A stretch of DNA of 64,000 nt from Delphinapterus leucas (GCF_002288925.2 NW_022098002.1:1122741-1186740); one strand, 5' to 3'; positions 21,421 through 34,349 are shown, numbered from the stretch's first letter. Program-made: numbers and translations. The notes: generated by a model not told the origin, from the letters alone.

Positions 21421-24115
21421 TGGGTCATTTTAAATTCCCTGACGTCCCATGTTCAATGGTAGTCTCAGAACCCATGATAACATGACTATGCATTTGGGAT
21501 GCACTTCTCTACTCTAGAACAGTTTCAGGAATTTATGAGGCTGTCCTAGGTGTATAGATATCGGTTAAGGAGAGCCTAAGAGTTCCAGCTGCCTTCAGAA
21601 CAGCTACAAGAAATTCAGATACACAGAAATTACTATGCTCCTTTAACGTAGGTCTGAATCAGCATGGGAAATTATGAATGACCTCTTTCCAGAAGTTCAT
21701 GAAATGAAAACTTGATGTATGCCCTTAAGACGTCCCAGAACTTGGAGTCTGCTCTTGTGTTAACAAGTGAACGTGGGCAAGTCCAGGAGACCTGGCTGCT
21801 CCTGAACTAACCCAGGTGAAGGCTGCGGATGCCTCACATGCACAGGTGACAGATGGAGAATATCGTGAAGGCAGCTCATCTTACTTTAAAATGCCAAAGG
21901 GAGTTCAAAGACCCCTGCGGGATAGTTACTATCCTTTCCCTTCCTGCTCTGCAGTTACACGGTCACCTGGAACTCTGGGTCTCTCACTCGGCTTAGTGTT
22001 CCTAAATGCACACAAACTCTCTGTCTCAAGTCTCAGCGCTTCTCCCAGATACTCCAGACTTAAAAGAACAGAAAATGTGACAGTTCAGGGCCACAGATGA
22101 AGAAATGTCTGTACCCAGCATGAGGTATAACATGCTCGGGTCTGGCAGGACAAGGGATCCCCAAGGACAGCAGGAAGTGAAATGATGGAAAGTGCTTGAC
22201 TGCTTATGTGGGAGTGACTTTGTTTTAAATGGACAGGAGGTGGAAATGGACCCTTCGAAATAAAGGGTGGGGAAGTGAACGGTTATCCCAGGTGGACATG
22301 TTTTAATGGGAAGGAAAATGAAAGAAAACAACAAAACCAACAAAATACGGCATTTAGATCTTTATGAGAAATTTATCGACACCTCTTGAAGTGAATTTAC
22401 AAAGCCACTTTTTCAATACCATAACCAACACCTAGTGAGTTCTTTCTTCTTTTACGATAAACCCATGGAGATTCCCACAGTTCAAAAATTACATTCCAAA
22501 TCCTTTTTCTTCATATTTATTTCAACTCTACTTCGAACATTTCTCCACCTAAGATATTCCCTAAAATATCAGCTCACTGAGACAAAACTTGGGAAAGTGC
22601 AACATCGTGTAAACCGCTGAGGTCGTGCGACACCGTGTAAACCGCTGAGGTCGTGCGAACACTGGGGGGAACAGACACCCAGCTATCGCAAAACTCACGG
22701 AGACGGAATCGTGGTGTTTTGTGGAGGCACGCTGTGCGACGTGAGCACTCGCAGTTTGCTGGCTGAAAGCCTGGCGGCAGCTGTGGTGCCAAGGGCAGCA
22801 GCAGAGTCAGCTGGGAGCACGGCAGCCCCAGCAGAGTGTGGCCTGGGCCTGACCTCAGAAAGAGCAGGGTCGATACGCTGTCTGAAGAGGATGGAGTGAG
22901 TGATACCGCCTTCCAAAGTCTATCACCTCTGAATACTAATAGTGGTGTCCAAATCACTTTATAGATTGATCAAAAGCTACATGCATGTAGTGAAAGGACC
23001 CTCGTATGTGTGGATACTGGACATACTTGTCATTCTTACCCCAAGGACATAAAATTCATTTGGAACCTCTGAAAAGGAGATAGACATGTCCTATTCCAGG
23101 CTAAATGTAGTTAGATGTTAATAACATCCTAAATGTTCTAAATGAATGCATTTTTATATGCTGCCGAAGACTCCGAGGTAGTGACTTCTTTGTTTTTGAG
23201 GGAACTCTCAGTTACACCGCAAACCCCTGGGGCATCAAAGTTACACAAATGCACACGATGTCGGTCTCACTGCTTTCATGACTGTGTGGAATCTAACCTT
23301 TCAAGTGGCCCAATCTCTGTTTTCTGTATTTACCTTTTAAATCAGCTATTAGAAAGAGGATCTATATTTCCTCACTGGAGAACAATTAAAAACTGCAGAA
23401 AACTTTCAGCCTTAAAAATAATAACCATGAAGTAACAAATGGGAAAATTACTAGGAGCCAAGCCTTGAATTCACATAGAAGTTGAACATGATTACATGTA
23501 GATGTGAAGTCCCCGTGGAATCCTTCAAAAACAGAATGAGCCTTGCAATACGAGGACCCTGTAAACAGCTGTTCATCCACGTTAACGGCCACTCACGCTG
23601 TATTACACCCAATCAAAACAGCTCTTTGCTCTAAAGATATGTAGGACACATTTGCAATGTGACCCTAAAGAAGCACTCAGATGAGTGTTGATAACTCATC
23701 GTAAGTACATCACGTGCATTTATGGCGGCCAGTGAAGCCAGGACAGGAGGGAGCCAGGGCCCGGCCAGGTCCCTTCTTTCCACCAGAAGTTAGCAGGAGG
23801 TCTACAGGCGAAGAGAAAGTGTAACCAGTGCTCTGACCTCAGGTGGGAGGTGTTCTTCCAGTGCAAGCACAGGGTGTGTGCACACGTCTCCTAGAGAGGG
23901 CTCGGCAGCCATGCACGGTGGGCCCCTGCCACGTGGGGTCAGGAAGTCCACCCAGCCTCAAAACTTCTCCCTGAGGCTTACAGAGAACTGGGGCCCCTGG
24001 TCATTTTATCTCAAGTATAACATTTGTTATTTTTCATTAAGATGGTGCCCCAAAAAAGAGGACGAAAAAATGAGGATGGTCCAGGTTAGAAACTATACTT
24101 TTTTTTTTAATCATG
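21421..24115. other. Unique sequence, no gene recognised
   Basis: Starts with a G-run (gggggggcgggg at about 21400-21410). Otherwise ordinary sequence with short chance frames. Confidence 0.4.
22606..22658 (+). repeat. 28-base tandem duplication
   Basis: A 25-base block beginning cgtgtaaaccgctgagg occurs at 22606-22630 and again at 22634-22658 with no mismatch, in a 28-base period. It contains three CpGs per unit, which is unusual in this AT-leaning part. Confidence 0.95.
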
Positions 24116-24240
24116 TGTATTTTGAATCACTTGGGGTGCTTTAAAAAATACAAATTCTCAAGCCTGACTTCTACAGATTGCAATTAGGTAAGCTGGTGAG
24201 GGGCCTGGGAGCTTCTAATTTTATGAAGCTCCCTGAGTGC
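24116..24240 (+). mobile_element. MER5A-like hAT relic
   Basis: Words in MER5A order: 'tgaatcacttggggtgctttaaaaaatac', 'aaattctcaagcctgacttctacagatt' and 'ggggcctgggagcttctaattttatgaagctccc'. MER5A is a short non-autonomous hAT-Charlie transposon. Ends are worn. Confidence 0.65.
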
Positions 24241-24984
24241 CCTTAACAATCAAGCCATGTTTAGGATTTCAGATGTGATGCTATTTTGGAAGGTTTCCTT
24301 GGGATACTAACTTCTCAAATCATAACATTCAAATTTCATGTAAATCTAGAATACTGAACTATGTGTATTTGCTCTTTCAGCAACATAAAAATCCACTGAT
24401 CTGCATCCTCATTTCAATTAAAAATAACAAACACAAAATATTAATTTGCTGCATTTTCCATCCAAACACTTACTTTGTTTTAGTAGCAAAAAACTCGAGG
24501 AAGCAGAGAATAAGGCTTTCCCTTCCTTGGCACTGACTAAAACTCTCATTCCTCAAACCACAGTGATTTTCACTCATTTGATATGTTTGTAGGGGTCCTT
24601 TTCCCATTCACTAATAAGAAGTCGGGGGAATATTATTTCACTTTCGATGAGAAATGTTTACTCAAAAGGCTCAAGAAAGCAGGAAGAATGGTGTCACTAT
24701 ACCCACATGAAATGGTCACTAACTCGTGATTCTGCTGTGATAAAGGAGATTTTAAATCTTAGAGCTGGAGGATAAAAGGACAGGTGGACCTGGTAAAAAG
24801 AATCCTCTCACATCTCACTTTAGTTTAGGTAATGGATGTCGTAATAGACTTGTTTCTATCTATGCGACTTTCTATCAGATTATTTTGCGATGTTCTGATT
24901 TGGGTGATGATGCAAAGCAGGCTGGCAAGTACCTGTCAACACCATCACCACCATCGTCATCATCAGAGTTGCCAACATCTAAAC
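24241..24984. other. Unique sequence
   Basis: No gene is recognised. A short CAC/CAT-rich tract lies at 24941-24965. Confidence 0.4.
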
Positions 24985-25190
24985 ATATTCACAGTCTGGA
25001 GAACTGTAGGTACACTGTGTTTAATCCCCCCGCTGGAGTCCTATGAGGTAAGTACTATCACGACGTTCATTTCACAACTGGAGATACTGAAGCACAAAGG
25101 AGCTGAGACGGTCCCAGGAAGTGGCAGAGCCAGGATCTGAACCCAGGGGTCTGGCTCCCGTGCTGATGCCCTGACACCACGTGTGCATCA
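24985..25190 (-). mobile_element. MIR SINE, antisense
   Basis: Good reverse MIR order: 'cctatgaggtaagtactatca', 'catttcacaactggagatactgaagcac', 'ggaagtggcagagccaggatctgaacccaggggtctggctcc' with the tRNA-like head at the far end. This is one of the better preserved MIRs in the window. Confidence 0.85.
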
Positions 25191-26351
25191 TGGACACGGC
25201 TCCCATGGACCACAAGGAAAGCTGTGCCCCAAGCCTCCGTGTGATGAGGACCGGCTTGGTCACGTGTCAGACCCCTGCTCTTTGATGACAGGCAGGGCAC
25301 TCTAGCTTTGTTCCAACTCTGTTTCTGACTCATTGCGCGGTATTAACGCTATGAATGTCACAGAGTTATTTCCTGGTTTTGCACACATTCAGCAGTACTC
25401 CTGGAAAACGCCCTCTTGCAATTCTTTTACAAAGAAGTCAAAGGACATGAGGTTTTCACACTTTCCCAGTTTTGGTTTCAATCCATTTGTACCAGCTTCA
25501 GAAGAACACTCATCCTGTAATTCTAGAAATTTCAACTGTGGCTGTATATGGAAGGGGCCAATCATGCCCAAATTGATTTGAGTTTACTTCTAATTATACA
25601 GCCATGAGGCACACACACACACACACGCCTTAAGAGAAAATTTTTAAGGTTTTAGAAGCTATTACTGAAAAATGCAACCCCACACCACTGTGTTATCATT
25701 TTCAAATAAGTGACTGTAATGGGCAACTCTGAAAGAAACCAGATTTTTAAGGATGTATTAAGTCAACTTTCCTGTACTCAGTTCTTCTCAGGAAAGAGCA
25801 GAACCTGTAGAACCACTGGGCCTTGTGCAAGCCCATGTGGGAGATTCTGGAACAACGCCGGCTTTCTGGAAGCTGATCTGTGCGGGAGGAACGGGGCTGG
25901 GGGAGCGCGAGTCTCCTTCTGATCAGAAGGGCTTCAGGCTCTCCCCGCAGCCAAGCAGCCCACTGATTCTCCAGGAGCAAGCATCCCTCCTGGCGGGGTA
26001 CGTGTCTGGGAGCCGTCCAAGCGTCGGTCCCCGAGATGCCAAACAGAGCCAGCACTCTGAGCCCCAGCGCCCGCCTTGCCATAAGGTCCCCTTTCTGGTC
26101 GGGCCCTGCACGGCTTAGAGAGTAAGAGCTGGCCCTGCTGACACCCACAATGGGGTGTGAGCTGCAGGCCGCGACACAGACCTGCTGGCTTGAAGACAGG
26201 CTCCTGGCTCATGGGAAGCAGCCTCAGGAATCCAGCGAGGCAGCAGCTGGACGTAAACAGCTCAGAAAGCCCCGATCTGACTTCTGTCCCATGGATGGTG
26301 TGCTGGACCTAGTGAGTACTTCCCAAGCCAGTAAAGAGGCATTTCAATCAA
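25191..26351. other. Unique sequence
   Basis: No gene is recognised. Contains a (CA)9 tract at 25610-25627. The part 25850-26130 is GC-richer and shows overlapping chance frames on both strands. Confidence 0.4.
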
Positions 26352-26364
26352 CACTGCTTATTTT

Positions 26365-26584
26365 ATTTTTTTATTTTTATTTTTTTCTTTGCAGTATGTG
26401 GGCCCCTCACTGTTGTGGCCTCTCCCGCTGCGGAGCACAGGCTCTGGACATGCAGGCTCAGCGGCCATGGCTCACGGGCCCAGCCGCTCCACGGCATGTG
26501 GGATCCTCCCGGACCGGGGCACGAACCCGTGTCCCCTGCATCAGAAGGCGGACTCTCAACCACTGCACCACCAGGGAAGCCCCC
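26365..26584 (-). mobile_element. Cetacean CHR-type SINE, antisense
   Basis: The T-rich tail (26361-26390) comes first and the head (reverse of gggcttccctggtgg) ends at about 26584. The B-box-like region reads as ggttcgtgcc on the minus strand. A perfect 13-base target-site duplication, cactgcttatttt, is present at 26352-26364 and 26585-26597. As often in antisense copies, the pyrimidine tract followed by gcag (26388-26394) makes a potential cryptic 3' splice site. Confidence 0.95.
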
Positions 26585-26659
26585 CACTGCTTATTTTTAA
26601 ATATTAACTTTCAAAACCTTTACTCCCAACAATTCCTAGGGCATTGTTTAGTTCAAAGA

Positions 26660-26845
26660 TGGGCAAGGGAAGGAACCTGGAGCCAGAGGATGAGGGAGAG
26701 GGGAGGGAAAGGGGGAGGGGAGAGGAAGGGGGAGGGAGGGGAGGGGAGGGGAGGGGGAGACGGAGTGGGGGAGGACGGGGAGACGGAGTGGGGGAGGACG
26801 GGGAGACGGAGTGGGAAACAGGGAGTGGGGAGGGAGGGGTACCCC
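26660..26845 (+). repeat. G/A-rich minisatellite
   Basis: A GGGAGG-rich stretch (26690-26758) grades into about 2.5 nearly exact units of a 23-base motif (ggggagacggagtgggggag plus gac) at 26754-26815, then breaks up. All purine on the plus strand, with many G3-G5 runs. Open frames that cross it are low-complexity artefacts. Confidence 0.9.
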
Positions 26846-27869
26846 TCACCGGGTCCAGGCCCAGAGCCTCCTGGCAGGAGAGTCAAGTCGCTTCCTTCTT
26901 GCCCTCAATGTTCAGATAATAAAACAGAGGTTCCCTTTCAAGTGCCGAGTTTCCCAGGATTTAATCCCCAGTGATGACAGTGTGTGGCCCTGTTGTTCGG
27001 GTCAGACTGCACGTGCTGACCAGACCCTGGGCTCCAGCCGGGCAGGGTCTTCACCCAGGATGGGCCTTGACGTGTGACTCCAAGGTGCTTACACTAAGCT
27101 CCTTCCCTCCAGTTTTCATTTTCAAATCTGAGAACTCTGATGGGTGTATTTTTAAACAGGAAAACAATAATCAACATATACTCTTATTTTAAGTCTGAAG
27201 GTCTTCATTATTGTCCAAGGAGGCGAAGGAAGGCAGGAAAAGAAGACCCTGGCTCTCCTTCCTTCCTTGGTCACGTTCTAGAGCAGAGAGCTGTCACGGA
27301 GCCTCACATGGAGAGGAAAAGAACGCAAAGGGGGTCAAGAGAAATGGGGGCGCGGGAGACTGGAAAAGGCAAGTCTCGAATATGTGTGTGTGCTCTTCAT
27401 TTAATGTTGTTAGTGTCATTAATGCACGACAGATCTGAAACGGCTGACTTCAGCGTGACATCCCACTAAACTAGACAAACCGTCTGGGGGCCCCCTCCTG
27501 AACAGAGGAGACAACTCACCCCCCTGCTGCACACACCTCCCACATGCTTATGTCAGAGAAAGAATGATTTAATGAACTCTCCAAGGGTTAAAGCTAGTAG
27601 GTCATTCACACCTTGGTGTCCCTTTTTCTTTAATAATTAAAATCACTACTATTCAGGGCTTGTCTTTGGGAAGGAGAGCAGGAGGTGGGGACGCATCACC
27701 TGCTCAGGGCCAGCCTTGGCCTCTCCCTGTGGCCGCCTGCCTGCCCTCCACCCACCCTGACCGGGCTGCTGGACGACGCCCACATGGGGCCGCCGTCTGA
27801 AAACCATTCATGCTGAACACACCAGGTTTTCAAAGTAAAGAAGGTCCAGCTCACGTATATGTGGTACAG
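26846..27869. other. Unique sequence
   Basis: No gene or clear repeat is recognised. Confidence 0.4.
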
Positions 27870-28060
27870 GGGGCTAAAAAGGCTTCAGATTCCCAGAGCC
27901 CTGCGTGTGAATCCCAGCAGCTCCACACACCAGGTGTACGGATGCTGGTGGTGAATTCCTCACAGGCGCTAAGCTTCTGTGCACTCATCTGTAAAAGTGG
28001 CTGATAACACAGCCCATCTCGGGAGGGCCACTGTGAGGCTTCGAGTAGGCGACACCACGA
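27870..28060 (+). mobile_element. MIR SINE
   Basis: MIR order: 'aaaggcttcagattcccagagccctgcgtgtgaatcccagcagc' type tRNA-like head, then 'aagcttctgtgcactcatctgtaaaagtgg' and 'cagcccatctcgggagggccactgtgaggctt'. Diverged but nearly complete. Confidence 0.75.
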
Positions 28061-29499
28061 TGGGCGGGCTGGTGCGCTGACGGGCCTGCTAACACCCACC
28101 TCATCACAGTACCGCCCGGCAAGCACCGGCCCCAGGACACACGGCTGCAGCGAGGCATGCACTTCTGCACCTGAATGCACAGGGGCGGCTTGAGCCTCCA
28201 AGAACAGTCACCAGAAGATGTGGAAGCACCAGAGCAAACCTCCGGGTAGAACTTCTGCAGGACAGAGCTCTGGAATTCCTGAAAGGGGCTGTCCAGTTCA
28301 GGGCCGTGGGTGCCACAGATCGTGGCCACGGGCAGCCACCTCATCCTTGCTCGGAGGCCAGTCCACTTCCAGGCACTCTTTGGGACACCCAACCCTGAAC
28401 CTGGGACCCAGCAATCAGCACAGCCTGCCTGAGGCCAGAGTTCTCTGTATAATGCCCCCATTCTTGGAGACCACGTTGGAATGACCTTTCAGGAAGGGAG
28501 AAATATACTTTCTGGGAGGAAGCTAAGCCCAGTGGCCTTGATGGGGGACGCAGGTATGCATTTCTAGTCTGCTGCTTCGAGTTTGAAAAATGCAAGCCAT
28601 GCTATTTATACGAACAAGAATGTTCCCTTGTTGGAGAACACTACATTCCTGGATTACTGCTGTTCAAGCCGCCAGCCCTGGTAGCTATTCAGTAGATAAG
28701 CAATTAGTAACAGTTTTGTTGGACCACGAATATCAGAGATTCATTCCCTTTGAATAGAACCTTAATACAGCAGTAAAGGTTTATAGCTACATAAAGCTGT
28801 CCAGCTGGAGTGGAAGCAACCCGCAACATTTTCCATGCAAACCCACACCCATGATGTATTTATTCCCCACCCCACCTTGCTCTCGTGGCAGAGGCACGGA
28901 GAACGAAACAGATGTTTGCACGAGAATTTTCCCAGGCTCAATTCAAGAAGCTGAACCAGTGCGCCCACCGAGCGGATGGGGCGGCCCACTCTCCCCCAGA
29001 ACGATGGTTTAGGGACCCAGGGAGCCTCAGAGAGACCTTTAAAGTTGGGATGCTACCCGTCTGCGACACTAACACTGACCGTCACCAGCTTTCAAGAAGG
29101 GACAGGGCAGAGCGATCATATTTTTAACTCGTTGACGTTTTCAGCGTGTTTATATATATCTCGGAGAAAATACCTCACCCAAGGACGCTACCCATCCCCA
29201 CAAATGAACGACACTGGATGCTATCGGGCTGAAACAGGCACTGACCTTAAAGAGCAATGTCACAGTCACTGCTAGTAACAAGCTTTGAACTTGGATATTT
29301 AAGCAAACTCTGTTAAACGAAGACCCATATTCGCTTAAACAGAAAAACTGAGACGCAGTAGCACATGGGGAAAGTGAAAACAAAAATGCTGCAGCCGTTT
29401 CAGCTGATTATTACAACGTAAAACAAAATCTACTCCCTAAGATATTTTAACAAAGTAGCAAGTCCTCACTGAGGATTTGCGGTATACGTATGCTGAGAT
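28061..29499. other. Unique sequence
   Basis: No gene is recognised. Several frames of 60-160 codons on the minus strand (27985-28461 longest) have no domain I know. Confidence 0.4.
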
Positions 29500-29590
29500 C
29501 ATCTTAGTGCACATACACATGCCAGTCTCCAGTCAGCCTGGGGGCCTTGTATACAGTCGGCGCTCAATCCCTGTGACTTGACTTGAACTG
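29500..29590 (+). mobile_element. L2 3'-end fragment
   Basis: Short similarity to the L2 end: 'gggccttgtatacagtcggcgctcaat' followed by 'gtgacttgacttgaa' in place of the usual tgaatgaatga tail. Very short. Confidence 0.4.
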
Positions 29591-30810
29591 GAGGATGAGA
29601 CAGAATTCTGTGAGATTAAAAAGAAGAAAGAAGGTTTCTACAAAGCCAGCATTTTCTAAAATAGGCATATCTCAAACTAATAGGCAGGAAGCGTATTTAA
29701 AAAAATGTTTTTGCTTTAGGTCTGAAAGATTTTCCTTTCCAACTATAAAACAGCTGAAATCCTGTATCCTCAGCCCAACGTAATTTCACGCCTAATTTAT
29801 GGAAATGGAAAACCAAAGGACTCTGGGAGGGTGAGGACAGGCAGGAGGGACGGATGGTGTGACATGAGCGGGAGGGCAGGGGGTGGGCTGGGGACGACCC
29901 TTGCAGGGGCAGGCACAGTGATGGTCCGGCAGAAACACATGTTAGGAGGGGAACGGGGGCTCGGCTGAATGAACTCACTGTTACCCTTTTCCCCTCCCGT
30001 AAGTCTTCTTTTCCCCGATACTGTCTGAATTTGAAACATCTAATTTAATCCGCGGAGGGCCAGTGTTCCTTTTATTTCCTGTCTGTGCTGAAGCAGTCGC
30101 CTGTTTCAATTACGACTTTCCCCGCTCCTCTGTCTTCCGTGCTCCAGCTGGCTCAAGTGCACTTCCTTGGAAGGTAAAATGCACTAACTGTGCTGATCAC
30201 AGACTGATAGCCTGAGAGCCACAATATTTAATAGCTGCACTGATAAGTAGGTTTAAAAAAATCCAGTTTTGAGCCTAAACAAAAGGATATTATGTAGATG
30301 TATGTTCAATTACGATCCAGTTAAATTCTTGTTCCCATGAGGTGGAACTTCACGCCGGCAGCCGACATAATTCAGTGTTAAAGCAAATGTCACCAGCACT
30401 GTAGGCTTGAGAAATGCTCCCTCCTGCCTCTCCGTTAGTGCTGCTGACTTGGGACCAGCTCGTGCAATTATTTCAGAGAACAGCACTGTGGGACTGATAC
30501 GCCTTCTTGCAAAACCTCGGCTGGCTAAAAATAGGACTGTTTTGTAGTCGAGATGGCAAAAAAACATCTCTGGCCTGTAAACACCACTCAATGTATTTCT
30601 TCTCTGCCTTATGAAACCACATTTTTTTTTCCTTCTTTTTTCCGTCCCTCCTTACTCACAGTGGAGTTTAATTACAGTTTAATCTCTTTCAGGGAGCAGT
30701 CCTGGGGCCCTTACTGTCCAACCACAGTATTATCAAGGCCACAGCTACCATTTATGGCAGAAGGTAGAGGCTCCCCTTAGAAAACCCCCGATTCCCCCAC
30801 CCCCCGAATA
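29591..30810. other. Unique sequence, possible conserved non-coding block
   Basis: 30030-30590 is complex, repeat-free sequence with the texture of conserved regulatory DNA. No exon-like pattern is visible. A T-run lies at about 30621-30629. Confidence 0.35.
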
Positions 30811-30812
30811 AG

Positions 30813-30838
30813 TACATACATACATACATACATACATA
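30813..30838 (+). repeat. (TACA)n microsatellite
   Basis: About six TACA units followed by diverged TAAA units. It follows a short C-rich run (30794-30806). Confidence 0.9.
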
Positions 30839-30852
30839 AATACGTAAATAAA

Positions 30853-32681
30853 CACACAGTGACTTTATTACCGACTCACGCTGCACATTTTTATGAGGCC
30901 CTAGAGATGCCAGCCCAATAATTAAAGAAATACCTGAGAGGCCCAGATCAACACTCACCCTGTTCAACTCTGCTGGGTCAATAAATCTGAAGGAAAACTT
31001 TTAAGTTAACAAGACTGTTTGGGCCTCCAGTTGCCGAAGTGTTGGGTTACACTGAGGGGAAATGAGAGGGGGGAGAGAGGGGGCGAGGTTCTCGGGAGAG
31101 AGCCAGCTCTGCACCCCGAGGTGCAGGCAACGCGGTGGGAACTCCACTGTAAGGCCAGGGTGCACACGGTCGGACTTGATTTTTGTTGCTTGAAGCTCAC
31201 AGGTGTCTGATTTTGCGTGCATATCTTGAGAGAGTTGCTGCAATGCCAGGGCTCCCAGAAAAGAAAAGGATACTGACTTGACCATTCACCAGGAGAACAA
31301 AGCCGATGACAAGATAAAGCCAGGACTCAAGGGTGAGATGGAACGGTCGCCAGTACTTGGTTTCCTTTACTGTCTTCGTTCTGTAACTGCTTTACAGCCA
31401 GTGGGCTAATTGGCTCATTCTCTCTGAGGAACAGGAGCAATAAGAGCCTTTTATTCAGCTCACCGAGCAAAGCTGGCTACCTGGAGGGTTCGCTTTCGCG
31501 CACGAACGTGGCTCTAATGGAAGCCTTTCCAACCTCACGTCCTTCTCTCCAGTCTTTTAAATCGCACCCAGCGGGGCCACGGAGTCCTCTGGGGCTGCAT
31601 CCAGACCCCCTCAACCATCCCAGAGGCTGGTCCCCAAAACAGCAACCGTGCCTCGGCCACCTACATTACTGGGGCCATTCTGCTTTTCTCTCTGTTACTT
31701 CAGGGATTTGGGGTAAAAAGCGCTGCTTTGTGCTAACCCTGCCAGTGAGTCAGAACTTCGGGGCCAGCTGGTCCCCTCAGCTGATCACACCACCCTGAGT
31801 CACTAGCTCCCCCACTACCAGAGGACAGATATATCTCTTATTTATCATGAATTGTATACACTTTCACTGGAAATTACAGAAGGTCAAAATGTGCTAAAGT
31901 AAAACACAAAGCCAATAAACAGAAAGTTCTAAAAACTTACTAGAGATTCACTTCTAAGCCTTATCAATACACATTTTTACATGACAGTAATGTGTTTATT
32001 CTATTTCGTGCTTCCCCCAAGCTCTTTACTATCATACACTCACTTCCATTGGCAGCTGAAATGCATTGCTCTTGATATTTTCTAGGCTAAGGTCATCTCT
32101 GCAAATTCAAAGGCAGAGAACTCCAGGACCTCAGTGGAATATTTTTCCAAGTGCTTCAAGAAAATTAAAACTTTTGTTTGAGAAAAAAAAATAAAAATGG
32201 TCGCCAAGTATCCTGTAGCCAACCTTCTAAAGAAGTTGAGTGGCTTTCTATTTCAAAGAGAAATTAAAACAGGCATCTTACTGTCTGTATTAGAGTATCA
32301 ACTTTCCGCCTTTTTTATCTTATTTTAGGAACTGATGGGTCCCTTTCCTGTCACATAGAACTTATAGCTCCATCTTTACATTCTTAGATTTCCATAAGGT
32401 AGCTTATTGGTTTAGCCCTTTAAGATGGCTCAATGTCATGCTGTTTGATTTTATGAAGTACTGATATAGGAAGTGGTCTGAAATGTATGCTTTATCTTTC
32501 TTTTTTCTGTCATGTTCAATATGCACTTAAGTATTCTAAGATATACTGTTTGTTTTCTAAGTAGGGGGAGCATGTATTATTAAACATATGTTCCTGTGTA
32601 TTGAAAGGGTACACATCCATGCCATTTTGTAAGGCTGTATGGTGGTGTGCTGTATGGCTCTGATGCAGCCCATAAGCATTC
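30853..32681. other. Unique sequence
   Basis: No gene is recognised. A purine-rich patch lies at 31056-31090. The part after 31830 is AT-rich. Confidence 0.4.
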
Positions 32682-33241
32682 CAGAGCCGCAGTTCTCAAA
32701 GTGTGATCCGGGGTCCCTGGAGGTCCCTGCCTGAGACCCTGTAATTCGGTCTCCAGGGCATCCGGGGTCCCTGGAGGTCCCTGCCTGAGACCCTGTAATT
32801 CGGTCTCCAGGGCAAAATTATATTCTAATAACACGAGGATGTTGTGTCTTTGCCATTATCCTTCTCTCGTGAGTGTGCAGGGGTCCTCCAGAGGCCACCT
32901 GAGTTGTGACACTGCAAGACTGTCAGAGCAGATTAGAGAATCCAACTGTCTTCTACTCATCCAGACATTAATGAGATTTTTTTCAAATGTGAAATAATGC
33001 TACTCTTCTTACTAGTATTTTGTTTTTAAAAAGTTATTCTTCATAAAATATTTCTACCATGTTATTTTTTTAAAGAATTAATAAATCTCTCTTAAATATC
33101 ACTGTTTTATTTTCTAATATGGTAAATATTGGTAGATACAAGCCACAAAAGCAAAAGTAGCTTGAGATCCTCAATAATTTTTAAGAGGGTGTTAAGGGGA
33201 GGGGATGGGGCTCTGAGATGAAAACGGTTCGCAGAACTCTG
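32682..33241. mobile_element. hAT (Charlie-like) DNA transposon relic
   Basis: The left end reads cagagccgcagttctcaaag and the right end, reversed, reads cagagttctgcgaaccg; both fit the hAT terminal type (cagnggttctcaaa). The interior has 'ggggtccctggaggtccc…gagaccctg' at the left and 'gagatcctcaataatttttaagagggtgttaagggg' type words at the right, as in non-autonomous hAT-Charlie copies. The middle is AT-rich and non-coding. No clear 8-base target duplication remains. It carries a recent internal 54-base duplication. Confidence 0.65.
32706..32813 (+). repeat. Perfect 54-base tandem duplication
   Basis: Two identical units of 54 bases (32706-32759 and 32760-32813) begin atccggggtccctggaggtc. 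They lie inside the left part of the hAT relic. The absence of any mismatch shows that the duplication is much younger than the element. Confidence 0.97.
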
Positions 33242-34340
33242 GTCCAGGTCACTCAGGCAGCTTCCAGTTTGGGGCTCCTCTACTGCACGGTTTCAGTTTA
33301 TATGAAAATGTGGGTATTTGTAATTGTGATCTGTGTGTGAAAATGTATCTAGATAACCAACTTTGTTCCAAGTCCAAATTAGCCCCTTACTTTGGAAGAA
33401 GCATACAGCCATTCAAACATCAGCCTTAGAGCCTGGAGGAGAGTTATCCCCACTAGTAAAACAGGCCTTAGTATTTGCTCATTTGGGCTACTTAAAAGTA
33501 TTGAATACCACACTAACAGTTCTTATAAATTGAGATCTTAGTTTTGGATTCAAGAAGCAGATTCTTTTGGATCAGGGCTTATATTGTCAAAGCAATTCAA
33601 GTCATTAAAAGTCTCTGAATTTGGGCACGGGTGCCCCATCCATTGTCAAAGGAAACTGTGCGGGCACCAGGGTTGTCAGAGACCCTGGTCTGTGGGCCCA
33701 TTTGTAACTTAAATAGGGCTGTGGAAACACCTTTTCAACTTGATCCATTTTGGATTTTGGTACAAAAGCCTTCTGTTATTACAGCCATTAGTATGTGTCA
33801 GTGACATATAATGCATTTGAATTTGCCCAGGTTAGAATTTAGGATTCTTCCATTTCAAAACAGGAAAAAGGCTCTGTTGATATTTTCACACACTAATACC
33901 TATAATCGAAACCTAAGGTTTTATTTAAGCAATAGTTATCTTTCAAAACTAGGAGCATAACAGATACACTCAAATTCACAGATGAGCTCATGTTTCCCTC
34001 AGAGTTGAAAGCCACAGTTCACTCGACGTATCTGTCATTGTGCCGCCATCAGGCCTCTTCAAGTGCTGACATGTCCAGTCCTAATGACAAATGTCATCTG
34101 CATACATGGTCTCCATTTAGACCCGAGAATCTCAATATTGGGGGGTGGGGGCAGAGGTAGTCTGTGTGCTTTGGAAAAGCACGTTCAGCATTTTAGCTGT
34201 GTGTGGTTTTTTTTTTTTTTTTTAGTTATAATATTTATTTTTATAATTCAAAGAACAGATTAGAGAAAGTGAGATTTATTGACAGGGATCTTGTACTTAC
34301 AATGACAGATTTTTACTCTCTTATAAAATCCCTTCCTTGC
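33242..34340. other. Unique sequence
   Basis: No gene is recognised. A T18 run lies at 34207-34224 with no recognisable element beside it. Confidence 0.4.
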
Positions 34341-34349
34341 TTCAATCTA

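Noticed and set aside
26385..26400. Strong 3' splice-site-like tract (tttttctttgcag)
   Set aside because: It is the antisense SINE tail and is expected in any such copy; no partner donor or exon evidence.
26150..26974. 274-codon plus-strand frame
   Set aside because: It runs through an antisense SINE and a G/A minisatellite; the apparent protein is a composite of repeat translations.
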